Below are positions 49,078 through 58,601 of a stretch of 64,000 bases of DNA, one piece after another; positions within the stretch are counted from its first letter, which is position 1; the number at the start of each line of letters is the position of its first letter. The stretch lies in NCBI RefSeq assembly GCF_001544295.1, contig NZ_BCQF01000016.1:1-64000 (forward strand), given 5' to 3'. The notes beneath the pieces are model-generated. The model was not told where the DNA came from and did not search any database. It saw nothing but the letters and a program-made list of their open reading frames with translations. This DNA is from Enterococcus pseudoavium NBRC 100491 (lineage in GTDB: Bacteria > Bacillota > Bacilli > Lactobacillales > Enterococcaceae). Position numbers and translations under genes: made by a program.

Positions 49078-49860
49078 CTAATAAGACAAAATCAACTCTT
49101 GTAATTTTTCCTGTGCTGCCTGATCCTCCGAGCGTTGGAAAGCTAGATCTGGTCGATATGCTCCTTGGCTTCCGTCGTCTTCGTACTCTCCAAAGCCGGT
49201 GTTGGTGCTGACCGTCATCCCGTTTCCCGTTTTCAATTCATAGACCACGCCGTTATCCCCTAGCAAATATTTACTAACCGGCTTAGTATGATCCAATTTG
49301 ACTGAATAATTCGCCGCAAAAGAATCCGCAAAAAGCTCCTGTTTTCCTACGCCACCATCCTTGGCCGTATAAAAAATACATCCGCCGATGGCATGAATCG
49401 GAAAGGCCCGCTTTCCAGGCATATCATTGTTTTGTACTTGGACCTGTCCATCTGGAGTATTGGCGTACCAGTCGCCGTGTCCGGCTGCCCCGTGATCAAA
49501 AAACCAATCACTGACTGCCATATTCCCCATTACCGCCCGTTGACTCGCCCAATTAAGAAAGGCCAGATTGATGCGATTTTTTGCCAGATCATTCAATTGC
49601 GCCCCATGACTAGCGACAGTTTCCATGGAATTCGGGCTTTCTTCTACCGATTCTGAAGAAGGACTGAATGTGCTAGAACTAGAAGTTGAGCTGACTAAAG
49701 TTGCCGTGGTGGAAGTCGAAGCTCCCTTTTCAGCGGTAGCTGTTTCCCCGCTAGTTCTGGTGCTGGAAGCCGCAGCTGGCTTTTCTTCTGCCGAACTGCC
49801 GCACCCAGCGAATAAAATCAGCGAACAAAACCCTAATACCAAATACTTGCCTATTTTCAT
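49078..49860 (-). CDS. lipoprotein with DUF4767-like C-terminal domain
   Basis: 260 residues. Signal peptide and lipobox YLVLGFCSLILFAGCG (Cys20), then a Ser/Thr-rich linker (about 25-85) and a folded region from about 90. Stretches such as AAGHGDWYANTPDGQVQVQNNDMPGK and CIFYTAKDGGVGKQELFADSFAANY resemble the DUF4767 lipoproteins of lactic acid bacteria. It is probably anchored on the outer face of the membrane. Function unknown. GGGAGG precedes the ATG. Confidence 0.7.
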   Translation of the reverse strand: MKIGKYLVLGFCSLILFAGCGSSAEEKPAAASSTRTSGETATAEKGASTSTTATLVSSTSSSSTFSPSSESVEESPNSMETVASHGAQLNDLAKNRINLAFLNWASQRAVMGNMAVSDWFFDHGAAGHGDWYANTPDGQVQVQNNDMPGKRAFPIHAIGGCIFYTAKDGGVGKQELFADSFAANYSVKLDHTKPVSKYLLGDNGVVYELKTGNGMTVSTNTGFGEYEDDGSQGAYRPDLAFQRSEDQAAQEKLQELILSY

Positions 49861-49946
49861 TATTCTTCCTCCCCAATTCTGGTGGTACTCTTTTTATACC
49901 TATAATTTTAGCACTAACGAATGAAAACTGAATCAGGCATCTTCTT

Positions 49947-50618
49947 TTACTTCACCCGACGACGGCGGTCTTTTGAGATAATCCCCGCCAGCAAAATAAA
50001 TAGTACGACACTGGCGATTAAAATCAGCGCGGTTTTGTGGTTGCCTTTGAACAAGGCATCGCCACCGAAAGCATACAAAATCGAGCTTGGTGCCACACCG
50101 ATCACGACGGCCAGACAAACTTGTTTAGCCGGCAATTTCAGTAAATCCACCGTGTAATTGACGATCGCCGCCGGAATAATCGGGATCATATAACCTAATG
50201 TGACACCGATCCGCGGATGATTCATCTGAGAGATCGCTTTGACCCAGCGATTCGTCTTGGTTTTAGGCGCTAAAAACTTTATTTTCTGGAGTAGAAAAAT
50301 CGATAGTAAATTCCCTAACACATTACCAGTCAGATTCATCACGCTTCCTAGCGCTGGTCCATAACAGACTCCCACCAAAACCCCCACGACAGATGTCGGT
50401 AACCCGGGGATCGCACACATCAGACTGGTTAACGCCACTAAAATTAATCCCGTGCGAATTCCGTGGGAGCGAACACTTTTAAGCAACAGCTCACGACTTG
50501 CTTTGGGGCTCAAATATAATTGAATATCGGGATAATATTCGAGATACAAGCGATAAACCAATAGCCCCACCAATAATAGTCCCACCAGCAATAAAAAATG
50601 CTTGATATATTTTTTCAT
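49947..50618 (-). CDS. TVP38/TMEM64 family membrane protein
   Basis: 223 residues with membrane segments LLLVGLLLVGLLVYRLYL, GLILVALTSLMCAIPGLPTSVVGVLVG, LLSIFLLQKIKF and TALILIASVVLFILLAGII. The central SNARE-associated/VTT domain shows GPALGSVMNLTGNVLGNLLS and HPRIGVTLGYMIPIIPAAIVNY. Related DedA-superfamily proteins flip lipid carriers or support membrane homeostasis; the substrate of this one is unknown. Start preceded by AAGGAG. Transcribed alone or with the downstream lipoprotein gene. Confidence 0.85.
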   Translation of the reverse strand: MKKYIKHFLLLVGLLLVGLLVYRLYLEYYPDIQLYLSPKASRELLLKSVRSHGIRTGLILVALTSLMCAIPGLPTSVVGVLVGVCYGPALGSVMNLTGNVLGNLLSIFLLQKIKFLAPKTKTNRWVKAISQMNHPRIGVTLGYMIPIIPAAIVNYTVDLLKLPAKQVCLAVVIGVAPSSILYAFGGDALFKGNHKTALILIASVVLFILLAGIISKDRRRRVK

Positions 50619-50809
50619 TTTTTCTCCTTATTTTCTACTTCTTCCTGATTATAACAAATTTTACGCAGAGAGACTCTTGGTGAGGTACAACCTTGCAGAC
50701 GAAATGTAACCTGAGCCAACCTTCAGACAGCTTACAGTTTTGATAGATTAACTGAAAAGACTTGTATCCACGGTCAAATCCGCTATTCTGTATCTAAGAA
50801 GGTGATGGA

Positions 50810-51109
50810 ATGTCAAACATCAAAACAAATGAACTGATGGACTTACTAAGTACCGCTTATGCCGATGAAAAAGTGGCCGAATTACCCGAACTGCGGCAGC
50901 TGCTCTTTAAAGCCGCTCAAGAATTGGAAAAATCCGAAGATACGCGACTCGTCGCTGTCTCCCTTTGCAATGAGATCACGCTTTACGCCCTAGCCCATCA
51001 AAACAGACTGCCCGAGGCGATCTCGGCACTGTATTACCAAATCAAACGTGAAGCAGAAATTTACAAAGGGATTGCACTAAGTACGATGTTGCTGCCAGTC
51101 TGGTTTTAA
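50810..51109 (+). CDS. bacteriocin immunity protein, enterocin A immunity family
   Basis: 99 residues, four-helix bundle pattern of the EntA_Immun family (LMDLLSTAYADEKVAELPELRQLLFKAAQELEKSE, LCNEITLYALAHQNRLPEAISALYYQIKREA). These cytosolic proteins block class IIa bacteriocin killing by binding the mannose-PTS receptor when bacteriocin is bound. No bacteriocin structural gene or transporter is adjacent, so it is an orphan. A mannose-class PTS lies 9 kb away in this window, but I cannot link them. AAGGTGATGGA precedes the ATG. Confidence 0.85.
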   Translation: MSNIKTNELMDLLSTAYADEKVAELPELRQLLFKAAQELEKSEDTRLVAVSLCNEITLYALAHQNRLPEAISALYYQIKREAEIYKGIALSTMLLPVWF

Positions 51110-51120
51110 TGAATACGAGC

Positions 51121-51162
51121 AAAATAAAGAAGCGATCACTGAAAATGCTCGCTTCTTTATTT
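51121..51162. terminator. bidirectional terminator
   Basis: AAATAAAGAAGCGA and TCGCTTCTTTATTT form a perfect 14-base stem between the immunity gene and the converging peptidase fragment. Confidence 0.88.
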
Positions 51163-51177
51163 CGTTAAGTTCGCTTT

Positions 51178-51528
51178 TTAGCTGATTCCGATGGCCCGTC
51201 CATCCCACTCTTTTGTAAACTCGGCAATCGACACCCAAGCCATTGCTCCACGATCATAAGCCTTGTTGGGACCACCTGATCCCGCCTTAGCATTGGAACT
51301 ATAATACAATGGATCATAGACTAAAAATTTATTGTCCTTGTAGCCAGCAATCACCTTGCAGTGGTTACGGATCGTATTTGCTTGGTACGAAGAATAGCCA
51401 TAGTATAAAATCGGATTGCCGTTGATGATCCGATCAACAATGTTTTGTGTGTTCACATGACTGATGTTTGACACATTTTTGTACCATTTCTTGGTAAAAA
51501 CAGTCGTATAAGTTGGGGAATTGCCTAC
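51178..51528 (-). pseudogene. C-terminal half of a C39-like peptidase
   Basis: About 116 residues remain, open from just after a TAA at 51529: VGNSPTYTTVFTKKWYKNV, then NPILYYGYSSYQANTIRNHCKVIAGY with the catalytic His (NHCKVIAGY), and YDPLYYSS. The N-terminal half with the catalytic Cys is absent, and there is no start codon with a ribosome site; a GTG at 51474 is the only candidate. The break falls exactly at the edge of the restriction island, suggesting that island acquisition or a deletion cut the gene. Confidence 0.7.
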
Positions 51529-51543
51529 TTATACGGCTGTTTT
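51497..51543 (-). terminator. terminator of the KAP gene, one arm inside the peptidase fragment
   Basis: AAAACAGTCGTATAAGT and, 13 bases later, its complement with one mismatch, form a 17-base stem followed on the minus strand by T. The downstream arm also encodes the PTYTTVF part of the peptidase remnant. Confidence 0.75.
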
Positions 51544-51556
51544 ACATAAAAATATC

Positions 51557-53017
51557 CTACCGTGTAGTGGGATCAACGAAATGATAGGTCGGTTCTTTTT
51601 CAGAACGGTCCCTAACTAAAACTTTCCCTTCTCCATTCGAAATTGCTTTTCCTTCTCCTTTGTCCACCCTGCGAAGTAACCCATTAAAGGCTCCTGGTTT
51701 ATCTTTTAATGTGGGAAATTCCTCCGTAAGCTCACTCATAAGCTCTTGTCTAGTCTTCTTTTCATCTGAATCAAATAAAATTGGAATTAATTCCCTCATC
51801 GCTTCAGTTAAGTTTCCTGCATTTCCAATCTCCGTACGGTTTACCTGTGAAAAACTCATAATTGATTTAAAAGATTCTTCGGAAAGTTCTTTAGAAAAAT
51901 CTTTTTCTAAAATCGAGATGAAATCTAGAAATTCTGCATTATCTTCATTATTTTTCAAACTAGTAATTGATTTTTTTATAGTAACATCCTGATTTATCGA
52001 CGCTTCAAACTTCGAATATTGACCATTATAATGTGTCTGGAAGCAAACTATATAAAACAAAAGCTCTGGTTTGACTTTTTTATTGGCTTCCTTTCCATCC
52101 ATTATTGTCCTTAAGAGCCAATAAGCATTCATAATTCTCTTAATTCTTCTTGGATTTCCTCCTACTGAAAAATTAACTATTTTGCTTACTAAATTCAAAT
52201 CTATCCCTCTAACATTATTAAATTCCCCTAAATTTCCAATATACTCCCTGATCTGTTCATCATTTGAGAGCGTATTAGGCAAATAGAATGGTAGTTGAAT
52301 TAATTTCTCAAAATAATTTCTAGAATCGCTAAATGCTGAATCTAGATTTTTATACTTAGCTTCCAATCCTTCTTCTATAACTTTCTCGTCGACTGCCACT
52401 AAATACACACAATTTTTCATAGACAAAAATAATTTCAAAAATTCTAAAATTTCAATCGCATTTTCTGGATTTATTCTATCTAAATCATCGATGAAAATAA
52501 CATATCTCTTTTTTTTAGATGAAATTTGAGCTTCAATACTCTTTTTTAATTCTTTGACATCTTGAACAATGCTAGATTCACCATGAATACTCTCACCTTT
52601 CAGTAACTTCTCTAAATCTAGATTGGAAAAATCTAGTTTGGGGAATTTATTCAAAGCTGTACTTAAAAAAACATTTGCTCCCGCTCTAATTACTCTTTTA
52701 AGTAACTTAGCAGTTTTTTTGTCTGGGGCAATCTCCGAAACATAACTCTTTAACAATGATAATTTCAGGTTATCATTGGGTTCAAATTGAGATATTTCCC
52801 AAGTATTAAATTCAACAAATTCTATTTTTTCTTTATCCAACTGCCCTTTTAGCTGATGGACAAAACTTGTTTTTCCACTCCCCCACTCGCCTGTGATCGA
52901 GATTGTCATCGGAGTGTCACAAGTTGTAACAATTTTCTTGAGTGCTTGAACATAGTCTCCTCTTTTCAATAGATCCTTTGAACTAGGAGCATCTGTATAA
53001 CCCTTTTTATTTTCCAT
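51557..53017 (-). CDS. KAP family P-loop NTPase
   Basis: 486 residues. Walker A TGEWGSGKTSF at about residues 40-50, Walker B YVIFIDDLDRINPENAIEIL with the DDLDR signature of KAP NTPases at about 185, and the following sensor region YLVAVDEKVIEEGLEAKY. Only one weak hydrophobic stretch (ANVFLSTALNKF) lies between the two motifs, where many KAP members carry membrane helices. Known members are often plasmid- or island-borne and linked to phage exclusion. Strongly AT-rich with AT-rich codon use. I start at MENKK with GAAGGGAAG upstream. It lies downstream of hsdR, separated by a terminator. Confidence 0.88.
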   Translation of the reverse strand: MENKKGYTDAPSSKDLLKRGDYVQALKKIVTTCDTPMTISITGEWGSGKTSFVHQLKGQLDKEKIEFVEFNTWEISQFEPNDNLKLSLLKSYVSEIAPDKKTAKLLKRVIRAGANVFLSTALNKFPKLDFSNLDLEKLLKGESIHGESSIVQDVKELKKSIEAQISSKKKRYVIFIDDLDRINPENAIEILEFLKLFLSMKNCVYLVAVDEKVIEEGLEAKYKNLDSAFSDSRNYFEKLIQLPFYLPNTLSNDEQIREYIGNLGEFNNVRGIDLNLVSKIVNFSVGGNPRRIKRIMNAYWLLRTIMDGKEANKKVKPELLFYIVCFQTHYNGQYSKFEASINQDVTIKKSITSLKNNEDNAEFLDFISILEKDFSKELSEESFKSIMSFSQVNRTEIGNAGNLTEAMRELIPILFDSDEKKTRQELMSELTEEFPTLKDKPGAFNGLLRRVDKGEGKAISNGEGKVLVRDRSEKEPTYHFVDPTTR

Positions 53018-53155
53018 ATTTTGACTTCCCTTCAACAATGTATGTCTACCGTTTTATAGTAATAAACCATAAAATCGATCGGATAAATTATAACATTAAT
53101 TATTATTTATATGGTACAAAAAATAAAAAAAGATATATTTTATCTGTGAATATGC

Positions 53156-53186
53156 AAAAAAAGATTCTCCTCCAAGAAGAGAATCT
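53156..53186 (-). terminator. terminator of hsdR
   Basis: AGATTCTC and GAGAATCT form an 8-bp stem followed by T6 on the minus strand, about 45 bases past the hsdR stop. The surrounding 53018-53229 spacer is very AT-rich and holds no credible gene. Confidence 0.75.
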
Positions 53187-53229
53187 AAAATTATTCGCTA
53201 TTTTTAAGCAACTTGTTTAGTTAGCTAGC

Positions 53230-56200
53230 TCACCGTTTCCTCAAAGGCAAGATTTCTTCCATCATTAACTCGTCTAATTCACGACGGACGGATTTCCAAT
53301 ATTTTAATTTACTTACCGGGGTTTCAGCTTTTTGTTTGTATTCCTCGTAATTACTAGTTCTTTTCAGCTCTGCTTCACCATTTTGTCTGACTCTTTTGGG
53401 ATTGTAATTAGAGACCATAAATTCCAATTCGCCTTCGTTCACTTGCCACTTATCAGAAAATTCTTCAACCAGTTCATAGGTCGTGTTGTGGATCAAGTTC
53501 TCTAATAATACGGAAACGTTTTGATTTCGATAAGCCTCTGGGTCCGCCTGAATTTCATGCCAAAGGTGTTTCATTAAATCGGCTAATTTAGGATTCACTT
53601 TTTCTAAATCATTCAAGTATTGATTAACCTCTGCCGCAGCTTTCTGATCGGTTTTAGGAATCAATTCATAGGCATCATCGCCTTGTGGTACAAAGGATTG
53701 GATCAGCATCAAAATATATTCATAGTTAATCTCTTCGGTCTTAATCGATTCCAACTCATACTCAATATCGACTTCTAAATCCTCTGGACCAGCCTCCACG
53801 ATATTTGGTCTAATTTCGTCTAATATATTGACATATTTTCCTTTAAATTCTTCGATTTCTTTAAATTGGATCGGGAAGAAGGTTCCTAGCATCTCATCCT
53901 CATACTCACTATAGACTTGAACCGAAGTAAACGTCTTGTCCAATTTTTGGAATATTTTCGCAAATTTCTTCTTTAGCGTAAGGTTTAACTCATCGGCTGA
54001 TTCAGGAGTGGGAGTCAATTCTCTTAAATTTTTAATCGCCTTTCTAAAAGATGCGACTGCCTCATCCCAAGTAGGAGCTAACACATCATTTTCACCGCCA
54101 TTTGAGTAAAGAATCAAGGCTTCCTTGACACTATTTTCAAAGGTTTGCGGCATTTGAAATGTCACAATTTGCCCGTATTTCTTATATTTGTCAAACAAAC
54201 GATTGGTCCGAGAAAAAGCCTGAATCAAATCATGCGGCTTCATTGGTGGACGATCGATAAACAAGGTAGAAAGACACGGTGCATCGAAACCTGTTAACAA
54301 ACGATCCACGACGATTACTAAGTCTAATTGCTCCGCCCGAGGCAAATATTTTTCTTTTTTACGCGCCAAGCGATCATTCACATTTCGATTATAGGCCCGA
54401 ATCGTTTCCATTGTATAACTCGTATCGAATTCTACATTATAATCTCTTAGTGATTCTTTCATCTTTTCTTGATTAGTGATCGAAGCCTCTTCATTTTCAG
54501 AAATTGAATAAGTAATCGCTATTTTCGGAAAATCTGGTAGCACGCGTTTCGTTTCTTCCGAGATCTTCACGAATGTTTCGCCAGCTTTTACTTTTTTGAA
54601 AAGGTCATAATATTTTTGAGCCTGCGCAATCGATGAGGTGGTTAAAATCGCCGCATACGTCTGCCCGGGACCTTTGCTAAATCCTAATTTTTTCCGTGAT
54701 TTATTAACGATGGAGTGAATAACTTCCAGCATATGGTACTCTTCTTCATAGACGATTTTCGGCAAACTATCTTCCCGTTCAACCAAATCCATTTCTTCCA
54801 CGTCTAGCAAGTTTTCCGCATACATTTTAGCAACCACTCGATTGAGTGATTCTTCCGAAAACGTACTTTGATATTCAATTTGAAAACCTAAAACGGCTTG
54901 ATCGTGAATCGCCTCTTTTACCGTATATTCGTGAAGTCTTCGGCCGTATTGTTGCTCCGTCGTTCTGGCTAAATTTCCCAGCACTTTTTTTGCATTTTCA
55001 GCAAAAAACGGGGTCCCCGTAAAACCATACCAAAGGGAGTGAACAAAAAATTCTTCAATTTCCTGTTTCTTTTGCGGTGAAACTGCCCTATGACACTCGT
55101 CCACGATAAAGGCGGTCTTTAAGTGCGTCAACTGCTGATACCGTTTCGTTTCTTCTTTTCCTTGCAGGCGTTTCATCACATGGTTCAATTTTTGAATCGT
55201 TGTCACGATTACCGTTCGGTCATCAGATAACAATTTCTTGATTAAATCACTCACGTTGTCCGTCTCGTCCACTTCGATCACATCATTTTCCGCATAAGAA
55301 CTGAACGAACTTGACGTTTGCTGATCCAAATCCACTCGGTCTACGATAAAAATCGTCTTATTAATTGAAGGAATTTGCAGTAGATTCCGAGCAACTTTAT
55401 AAGAAGTTAAAGTCTTGCCTGAGCCTGTTGTATGCCAAACATAGCCCGATTCTTGACGCTTCGATGCTTCCTTAACCGCTTCAATCGCATGAATCTGATA
55501 AGGCCGCAGTAAAATCAACGCTTTTTTCTCTTTATCCAACACCGTATATTGCGTCACCATTTTATGAGCTTGGGGAATCGATAAAACCTCTTCCGCAAAT
55601 TCTAAATAGTCATTAACCGGACGATTTTCCTTATCCACCCACTTAGTCAAAAATTGTTCATTTAACTTAGTGTCCATTGCCGAAGCAATATAGCGTGTAT
55701 CCGTCCCATTCGATACAACAAACATTTGTAAGGTTGAATAGATCCCGGTGAACTTTCCTTCAGTTAGATATTTTTTTATCTGTCTAAATGCATCCATATA
55801 AGGATGATTTCGATTTTTTAATTCGATATGAATCATCGGCAAACCATTAATCAATAACGTGACATCAAAGCGCCGATTCTGATCCTCAAAGGATTTTTTG
55901 TCACTTTCAAACTGATTAATTACCTCATAAGAAGACATCCCACCAGCAACATCGGCGCGGTTTAAAACCCGTAACCGAATCGTTCCTAACGCCGCATCTT
56001 CCCGTTGTACTTGAACCTTCGCAATGCCATTTTCCCCCACTAACCAACGAGCCGCTTCATAAAAATTAGGAAAACTCAATTGATTTTGAATCTGACGAAA
56101 TTCTTGCTCCGTTAAGGGAACTTGATTTAAAACATCCTTGTTATTATTTTCTAACTTCACCCGAAAATTTGCCCACAAATCATCTTCTGTGTGCAAGTCT

Positions 56201-56289
56201 TTTCGATAAATCCACTGAGATTCCCCAGTAATTAATTGCTGAATCAGATTATTTTCAATAACAGCTTCCGTTGTCATTCTATTTGCCAT
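53230..56289 (-). CDS. hsdR: type I restriction endonuclease subunit HsdR
   Basis: 1019 residues, usual length. N-terminal PD-(D/E)xK nuclease: [23 protein letters not shown] (Asp and ELK, about 143-158). Superfamily 2 helicase/translocase motor: [17 protein letters not shown] (Walker A, about 288), [12 protein letters not shown] (DECH box, about 407), GFTGTPFF (motif III) and [11 protein letters not shown] (motif VI). The C-terminal helical region contacts HsdM/HsdS. The complex cuts unmethylated DNA after ATP-driven translocation. It is transcribed from its own promoter (extended -10 TGATATACT about 60 bases upstream), because the silent hsdS cassette lies between it and the recombinase in the opposite direction. 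Confidence 0.95.
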   Translation of the reverse strand: MANRMTTEAVIENNLIQQLITGESQWIYRKDLHTEDDLWANFRVKLENNNKDVLNQVPLTEQEFRQIQNQLSFPNFYEAARWLVGENGIAKVQVQREDAALGTIRLRVLNRADVAGGMSSYEVINQFESDKKSFEDQNRRFDVTLLINGLPMIHIELKNRNHPYMDAFRQIKKYLTEGKFTGIYSTLQMFVVSNGTDTRYIASAMDTKLNEQFLTKWVDKENRPVNDYLEFAEEVLSIPQAHKMVTQYTVLDKEKKALILLRPYQIHAIEAVKEASKRQESGYVWHTTGSGKTLTSYKVARNLLQIPSINKTIFIVDRVDLDQQTSSSFSSYAENDVIEVDETDNVSDLIKKLLSDDRTVIVTTIQKLNHVMKRLQGKEETKRYQQLTHLKTAFIVDECHRAVSPQKKQEIEEFFVHSLWYGFTGTPFFAENAKKVLGNLARTTEQQYGRRLHEYTVKEAIHDQAVLGFQIEYQSTFSEESLNRVVAKMYAENLLDVEEMDLVEREDSLPKIVYEEEYHMLEVIHSIVNKSRKKLGFSKGPGQTYAAILTTSSIAQAQKYYDLFKKVKAGETFVKISEETKRVLPDFPKIAITYSISENEEASITNQEKMKESLRDYNVEFDTSYTMETIRAYNRNVNDRLARKKEKYLPRAEQLDLVIVVDRLLTGFDAPCLSTLFIDRPPMKPHDLIQAFSRTNRLFDKYKKYGQIVTFQMPQTFENSVKEALILYSNGGENDVLAPTWDEAVASFRKAIKNLRELTPTPESADELNLTLKKKFAKIFQKLDKTFTSVQVYSEYEDEMLGTFFPIQFKEIEEFKGKYVNILDEIRPNIVEAGPEDLEVDIEYELESIKTEEINYEYILMLIQSFVPQGDDAYELIPKTDQKAAAEVNQYLNDLEKVNPKLADLMKHLWHEIQADPEAYRNQNVSVLLENLIHNTTYELVEEFSDKWQVNEGELEFMVSNYNPKRVRQNGEAELKRTSNYEEYKQKAETPVSKLKYWKSVRRELDELMMEEILPLRKR

Positions 56290-56382
56290 TCATTTTCACT
56301 CCAAACAAACACACTCAATATTCGATTTCTTTAAATAAAGTATATCATTGTTTAGCGTGGAAGCTATAAAGATTGTGAATGA

Positions 56383-56406
56383 TGGGAACAGCGTAAGTTT
56401 GAAGAC
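56383..56406 (+). repeat. hsdS inverted repeat A, silent copy
   Basis: TGGGAACAGCGTAAG followed by TTGAAGAC; partner in inverted orientation at 59799-59822. Recombination here would exchange both TRDs. Confidence 0.75.
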
Positions 56407-56883
56407 TCTATAAATTTGGTAGGAGGTGCGACACCTTATAAAGATAATAAAAATTATTGGCATGGAGACATAATTTGGTTGTCTTCTCAGGAAATTAAAA
56501 ACAAATTTGTTTCAAAAGGGACTTATACTATAACTGAAAAAGCCGTTACCGATAACAAAACCAAAATTATATCAGCAGGAACACCATTAATTGTCACACG
56601 TAGCGGAATATTAGCCAAAAGATTTCCTTTGAGTATTCCAACAGTTGACGTAGCTATTAATCAAGATATTAAAGCTCTAATTTATGATAAAGCTAAACTG
56701 AATACCGAATTTTTAGTTGCAGAAATAGAGTCAAAAGAAGCATATATCTTGAACAGTATTGTTAAAACCGGAACAACGGTTCAATCAATTAATATTCCAG
56801 ATTTAAAAAAAATGATACTAAACATTCCGATGATTGAAGAACAAGAACAAATAGGTTCTTTTTTCAATCAACTCGACGATACC

Positions 56884-56931
56884 ATCACCCTCCATCAGCG
56901 TAAATTGGATTTATTAAAACAGTTAAAACAA
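56884..56931 (+). repeat. hsdS inverted repeat B, silent copy
   Basis: A 29-base block identical to the active gene (starting ATCACCCTCCATCAGCG), two mismatches, then 18 identical bases; partner at 59282-59330. It encodes the central helix, so inversion here swaps only TRD2. A related 17-base block TGGGAGCAGCGTAAGTT lies at 57007-57023, with partner 59190-59206. Confidence 0.8.
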
Positions 56932-57503
56932 GTCTATTTGAAGAAACTTTTCCCGAGAAATAGCGAAACAGTTTCTGAATTACGATTTGCGGATTTTAAA
57001 GATAAATGGGAGCAGCGTAAGTTGGGGGAGATAGCTGAAATTGTTCGTGGAGCCTCTCCACGGCCAATTCAAGATCCAAAATGGTTTGATCCAAATTCTG
57101 ATATTGGCTGGCTACGTATTTCTGATGTAACTGAGCAAAACGGAAGAATTCGTAAGCTCGAACAAAAAATTTCTAAAGCAGGACAACAAAAAACTCGGGT
57201 TTTGGAAACACCTCATCTATTACTGAGCATAGCAGCAACGGTAGGTAAGCCGGTGATGAATTATGTTAAAACAGGAGTTCATGATGGCTTTCTAATTTTT
57301 CTTAATCCAGAATTTAACACCGAATTTGTATTTCAATGGCTTGAAATGTTCAGACCTCAATGGCGAAAGTATGGACAGCCAGGTAGTCAAGTGAACTTAA
57401 ATTCTGAGTTGGTTCAAAATCAAAAAATTTTACTTCCTTCAGTCGAAGAACAAAAGAAAGTAGCTATTTTTTTTGAAGAACTCGACAAAAACATCACCCT
57501 CCA

Positions 57504-57567
57504 TAAAAACAAACTAGATCAGCTCAAACAGCTAAAATCAGCCTTTCTTCAAAAAATGTTCATCTAA
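57504..57567 (+). repeat. hsdS inverted repeat C, silent copy
   Basis: It encodes the C-terminal helix; the last 30 bases (CTAAAATCAGC...) differ from the active copy at 58603-58635 at only two positions. Confidence 0.7.
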
Positions 57568-57571
57568 ATTT

Positions 57572-57606
57572 ATCCCAGAAGACGTATTAATCTTCTGGGA
57601 TTTTTC
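57572..57606. terminator. bidirectional terminator between silent hsdS and recombinase
   Basis: ATCCCAGAAGA and its complement form a perfect 11-base stem followed by T5 on the plus strand. Confidence 0.88.
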
Positions 57607-57607
57607 T

Positions 57608-58534
57608 TTAAACTAAAGCACTTAAATGACGGATGATTTTATCGTTATCTTGGTTTTCCAATTCTTGAATAATGTGAAGGTACGTTTCTTGCGTGGTGGT
57701 CATACTAGAGTGCCCCAATCTTCGAGCAACACTAGCAATCGAAACACCTGCAAAAAGAAGCAATGAAGCATGTGTATGCCGTAAAGAATGAATAGTAATC
57801 ACCGGGACATTAGCTTTTTTACACAAGACTTCGAGGCGATTATTAATCGTTGAATTGAACACCCGTCCTTTGACAAAGATTAAGTCATTTTCATCCAACT
57901 CTTTTGTTAATTGTGAAAACTGCATACTAATTTGCCAATCAATCTGAATCTTTCTTTTAGAAGATTCATTTTTAGTAGGCTGAATCATGCCCTTGGTTTT
58001 TTTATAATTCCACGTTTTATTGATGACCAAACTCTGATTAAAGAAGTCAAAGTCCTTTGGTGTTAATGCAAGCGCTTCTGCAAAACGGATTCCCGTTTTA
58101 GCAACTAGTAAAATAAACCAATCCCAATTTATTTCGTTATTCAGTTCTAATTGTTTCAATAAACTTTGCAATTCATATTGATTCAAAAACTTTGGTTTCT
58201 TTTTACGAGGTTCTTTGCCTTTAATAATTATTTTTCTTGTAGGATTTCGCATAATTAATCCTTCATCAACTGCGTCAAGAATCGCTCCTTTAACTTGATG
58301 ATGAAAATCCATCGTTGTTTGTTTTTCGTGGGTTAAAGCATACTCATTCAAGAGCCGCTGATAACTCCTTCGATCCAATTCAGAAACATGAAGATCAGGG
58401 GCCAACTCCACAAGCCGCTGATGAGTGATGTAATACTTATCTAAGGTAATCTCGCGAATCGCTCCAACTTTATACAACTCCAACCACTCTTCAAAATACT
58501 CATGAAACAACACATCTTTTTTTCTTCTTCCCAT
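57608..58534 (-). CDS. tyrosine recombinase of the hsdS inversion locus
   Basis: 308 residues, phage-integrase fold: an N-terminal SAM-like DNA-binding domain (about 10-100) and a catalytic domain with Arg in KTGIRFAEALAL (about 150), Lys in the PTKNESSKRKI beta turn, HxxR in IHSLRHTHASLLL, His in RRLGHSSMTTT and the nucleophile Tyr in ETYLHII. All catalytic residues are present. Position between two convergent hsdS copies matches recombinases such as CreX of the pneumococcal SpnIII system, which invert hsdS segments. Its ribosome site is inside a terminator-like hairpin, so expression should be low. Confidence 0.9.
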   Translation of the reverse strand: MGRRKKDVLFHEYFEEWLELYKVGAIREITLDKYYITHQRLVELAPDLHVSELDRRSYQRLLNEYALTHEKQTTMDFHHQVKGAILDAVDEGLIMRNPTRKIIIKGKEPRKKKPKFLNQYELQSLLKQLELNNEINWDWFILLVAKTGIRFAEALALTPKDFDFFNQSLVINKTWNYKKTKGMIQPTKNESSKRKIQIDWQISMQFSQLTKELDENDLIFVKGRVFNSTINNRLEVLCKKANVPVITIHSLRHTHASLLLFAGVSIASVARRLGHSSMTTTQETYLHIIQELENQDNDKIIRHLSALV

Positions 58535-58540
58535 ACAAAA

Positions 58541-58594
58541 AAGCCTCCTTAAAATAGTAAGTTAGATTTCATCATAACTATTTTTAGGGGGCTT
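58541..58594 (-). terminator. hairpin that ends hsdS transcription and buries the recombinase ribosome site
   Basis: On the minus strand AAGCCCCCTAAAAATAGT pairs with ACTATTTTAAGGAGGCTT (16 of 18 exact, one G-T wobble) followed by T6. The AAGGAGG inside the second arm is the recombinase ribosome site, 9 bases before its ATG. Confidence 0.75.
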
Positions 58595-58601
58595 CGTTTT
58601 A

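Larger units (their letters stand above)
56383..57567 (+). pseudogene. silent hsdS cassette (specificity subunit without start)
   Basis: It begins abruptly at WEQRKFEDSINLVGGATPYKD, with no N-terminal segment or start codon, then has TRD1 (about 70 bases to 56870), a central conserved helix (ITLHQRKLDLLKQLKQVYLKKLF), TRD2 (WEQRKLGEIAEIVRGASPRPIQDPKWF...) and a C-terminal helix ending KLDQLKQLKSAFLQKMFI. Both TRDs differ from those of the active hsdS, while the conserved blocks are nearly identical in DNA and inverted relative to it. It serves as a donor for recombination with the active gene. In-frame open up to TAA. Confidence 0.88.

Noticed and set aside
53038-53220. A 60-residue plus-strand frame between the KAP and hsdR genes
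   Set aside because: Very AT-rich, runs through the hsdR terminator, and lacks a ribosome site; composition is that of noncoding DNA.
57608-58534. The tyrosine recombinase as a prophage or island integrase
   Set aside because: No phage genes, excisionase or att repeats are seen, and its place between convergent hsdS copies fits a local invertase.
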